Notes under the pieces: generated by a model
The model's database searches: none
What the model saw: only the letters and a program-made list of their open reading frames with translations
Told to the model about the DNA's origin: nothing
Translations under genes and position numbers: made by a program
Shown: positions 6,788-7,818 of the stretch, piece after piece
Layout: every line of letters begins with the position of its first letter
Numbering within the stretch: the stretch's first letter is position 1
Origin: Pseudomonadota bacterium
Lineage (GTDB): Bacteria > Pseudomonadota > Alphaproteobacteria > Acetobacterales > Acetobacteraceae
Direction: 5' to 3'
Assembly: GCA_021841985.1 (NCBI GenBank)
Contig: JAKCCP010000070.1
Coordinates: 1-7,818 of the forward strand
DNA length: 7,818 nt

Positions 6788-7504
6788 TCAGGCCAGCGCT
6801 TCGGAAAAAGCGCGCTCGGAGGTCACGTTCGCGGGCAGCGATGGGGTTTCGGCATAGCGCCCGCCATCGGTTATGACCTCCCAGACCTCGGGCCGCGCCG
6901 CGAGAACCTCCTTGAGCATGGTCGCGAGCCTGATATAGGCAGGCTGGCGCAGGCCGTGATACTCCACCAGCGGGCCAAGTTCACGGAAATTCACCGCGGT
7001 CATGCGCAACAAACGGAGCAGTCTGCGGTCCAATATCGCCAGCCAATGCGTGTGTCCCGCTTCGATGCTCATGCGCACGGCCCCTTGAATGAGCCAGAGA
7101 CGGAGCGCATGCAGCGCGGTGCCGATGACGCCGAGGCGATCACGCGAAATCGCAAAGCGGGAAACCTCCCCAGTGCGCAGCACGGGCAGCGGCGCCAGCC
7201 GTTCCGGGGCGCAGAAACGCTGCATCGGGAAACTCATCTCCGGCCGGTCAGCGCGCGGCAGCACGAGGCGCACCGTGCCGACGACATCGCCGCTGCGGCG
7301 GTGGCGCAGCACCGTATGTCGCGCATGGGCATCATACTCGTCCATCTCCAGCCCATTGATGCCGCCTAGGAAATCATTCTCGACACAATAGACCTGATGG
7401 CGGACGCGATAGGCTTCATGGCGCAGTGCATCGCTATCGGCGGGCACAGCCTCGAATGCCGCGTTCACGGCGGCGATCTCGTCGGCCAGGGAAGCAACAC
7501 TCAT
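6788..7504 (-). CDS. Exosortase-associated type acyltransferase / N-acyl amino acid synthase-like protein
   Basis: A 238-residue protein of the GNAT-fold group that includes autoinducer synthases and N-acyl amino acid synthases. The order of motifs matches the family known as PEP-CTERM/exosortase system-associated acyltransferase: YRVRHQVYCVEND (32-44), the acidic EMDEYDAH (53-60), GDVVGTVRLVLP (72-83), FPMQRFC (92-98) and TGEVSRFAIS (111-120). In related enzymes the equivalent conserved acidic, Ser and Arg residues bind the amino-acid or SAM part, and a long-chain acyl-ACP is the donor. The real product is unknown. The ATG at 7504 has GAGGAG nine bases upstream and gives the normal family length; the frame is open further upstream, but that part is arginine/proline-rich and has no family similarity. 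No exosortase or PEP-CTERM gene is seen here. Its promoter would lie in the short gap before the upstream partial gene, or the two may be co-transcribed. Confidence 0.8.
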   Translation of the reverse strand: MSVASLADEIAAVNAAFEAVPADSDALRHEAYRVRHQVYCVENDFLGGINGLEMDEYDAHARHTVLRHRRSGDVVGTVRLVLPRADRPEMSFPMQRFCAPERLAPLPVLRTGEVSRFAISRDRLGVIGTALHALRLWLIQGAVRMSIEAGHTHWLAILDRRLLRLLRMTAVNFRELGPLVEYHGLRQPAYIRLATMLKEVLAARPEVWEVITDGGRYAETPSLPANVTSERAFSEALA

Positions 7505-7513
7505 GGCATGACA

Positions 7514-7519
7514 CTCCTC
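7514..7519 (-). promoter_or_regulatory. Ribosome binding site of the acyltransferase gene
   Basis: GAGGAG on the minus strand lies nine bases before the ATG at 7504. It rules against the upstream in-frame start at 7642. Another ATG at 7509 is out of frame and only four bases from the site. Confidence 0.6.
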
Positions 7520-7555
7520 GGCTATCGCCGGCGGGCGACAGCGGTGATGGTGACA

Positions 7556-7597
7556 GGGGGAACGATCACGAAACCGGGGGGAACGATCACGAAACCG
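7556..7597. repeat. 21-bp tandem duplication containing a stop codon
   Basis: Two identical 21-bp units stand head to tail at 7556-7576 and 7577-7597; each begins GGGGGAACGATC on the plus strand. Read on the minus strand, each carries GTT TCG TGA in the same frame, so the final codons and the stop of the upstream partial gene are duplicated. The period is a multiple of three, so slippage here leaves that frame unchanged. Confidence 0.85.
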
Positions 7598-7817
7598 GCA
7601 GGTCGGCGAGCGCGTCGGGGTGGCGTTCGGGCAGGGCGGCATCCTCGCGCGCCACGATCAGCGCATCGAGGCCGAGCCGGGTGGCGCGCCCCGTGACCGA
7701 CGTGCCGCGCACCTCGCCGATGCGCCCGATGAACAGCACATCCTCGGGCGCGCCGATTTCAGCGCGAAAGGAGCGGGCGAATGCCGCGAGCCCCGCCTCG
7801 CCCGAGGAGCTGGAAGT
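7587..7817 (-). CDS. C-terminal end of an unrecognised protein, 5' partial
   Basis: A minus-strand frame enters from the right edge and runs 76 codons to a TGA at 7587-7589. The residues include GEAGLAAFARSFRAEIG, then APEDVLFIGRIGEVRGTSV and TGRATRLGLDALIVARED, ending DALADLPVS. Codon composition is like the neighbouring genes, with G/C at nearly every third position. The pattern of a hydrophobic strand, a glycine-rich turn, then a RLGLDALIVA segment faintly recalls the C-terminal part of HAD-type hydrolases, but the key aspartates are not there and I do not claim that function. It stops 82 bp before the acyltransferase start on the same strand, so the two could form an operon. Other frames on this strand are stopped within the segment or look non-coding. 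Confidence 0.55.
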   Translation of the reverse strand, partial: TSSSSGEAGLAAFARSFRAEIGAPEDVLFIGRIGEVRGTSVTGRATRLGLDALIVAREDAALPERHPDALADLPVS

Positions 7818-7818
7818 A

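Noticed and set aside
7525..7538. Small hairpin TCGCC-GGCG-GGCGA in the acyltransferase leader
   Set aside because: Five base pairs in GC-rich DNA are expected by chance, and nothing else supports a role.
7505..7642. N-terminal extension of the acyltransferase with a repeated RFRDRSP heptapeptide
   Set aside because: The heptapeptide is the 21-bp DNA duplication read in another frame. The extension overlaps the end of the upstream gene, and the family start fits 7504.

Overview
The window comes from a GC-rich bacterium with tightly packed genes. Its gene families (a chemotaxis methyltransferase, an APS-reductase-type CysH, a divergent CysD/CysNC pair and an exosortase-associated type acyltransferase) and its GC-rich intergenic hairpins suggest an alphaproteobacterium, plausibly Rhodospirillales/Acetobacteraceae. 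That placement is inferred from family resemblance, not from a database search.

Layout: (1) 3-920, plus strand: the 3' part of a CheR-type methyltransferase that enters from the left edge. (2) 4354 down to 791, minus strand: an assimilatory sulfate operon in the order cysH, cysD, cysNC. A cluster of four triloop hairpins lies between cysD and cysNC, and an AT-rich promoter region (4355-4461) lies in front of cysH. The end of cysNC overlaps the end of cheR by 130 bp. (3) 5496-4462, minus strand: an aldo/keto reductase, divergent from (4) 5622-6728, plus strand: a luciferase-like flavin monooxygenase; they share a 125-bp intergenic region. (5) A strong hairpin (6742-6773) separates the monooxygenase from the convergent (6) 7504-6788, minus strand: an acyltransferase of the autoinducer-synthase/exosortase-associated family. 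(7) 7818-7587, minus strand: the C-terminal end of an unrecognised protein whose stop codon lies inside a 21-bp tandem duplication.

How the genes fit together: CysD and the CysN part of CysNC would turn sulfate and ATP into APS. CysH carries the iron-sulfur cysteines of APS reductases and would reduce APS directly to sulfite. The CysC domain would make PAPS as a side branch. No sulfite reductase or sulfate transporter is in the window. The aldo/keto reductase and the flavin monooxygenase may act in one catabolic or scavenging pathway, but the sequence shows no substrate.

I found no CRISPR array, transposase, integrase, tRNA, rRNA or defence system. The most unusual items are the cheR/cysNC overlap, the inverted hairpin cluster, the AT-rich island in front of cysH, the divergent CysD/CysN type, the coexistence of APS reductase with APS kinase, and the duplicated stop-codon repeat.
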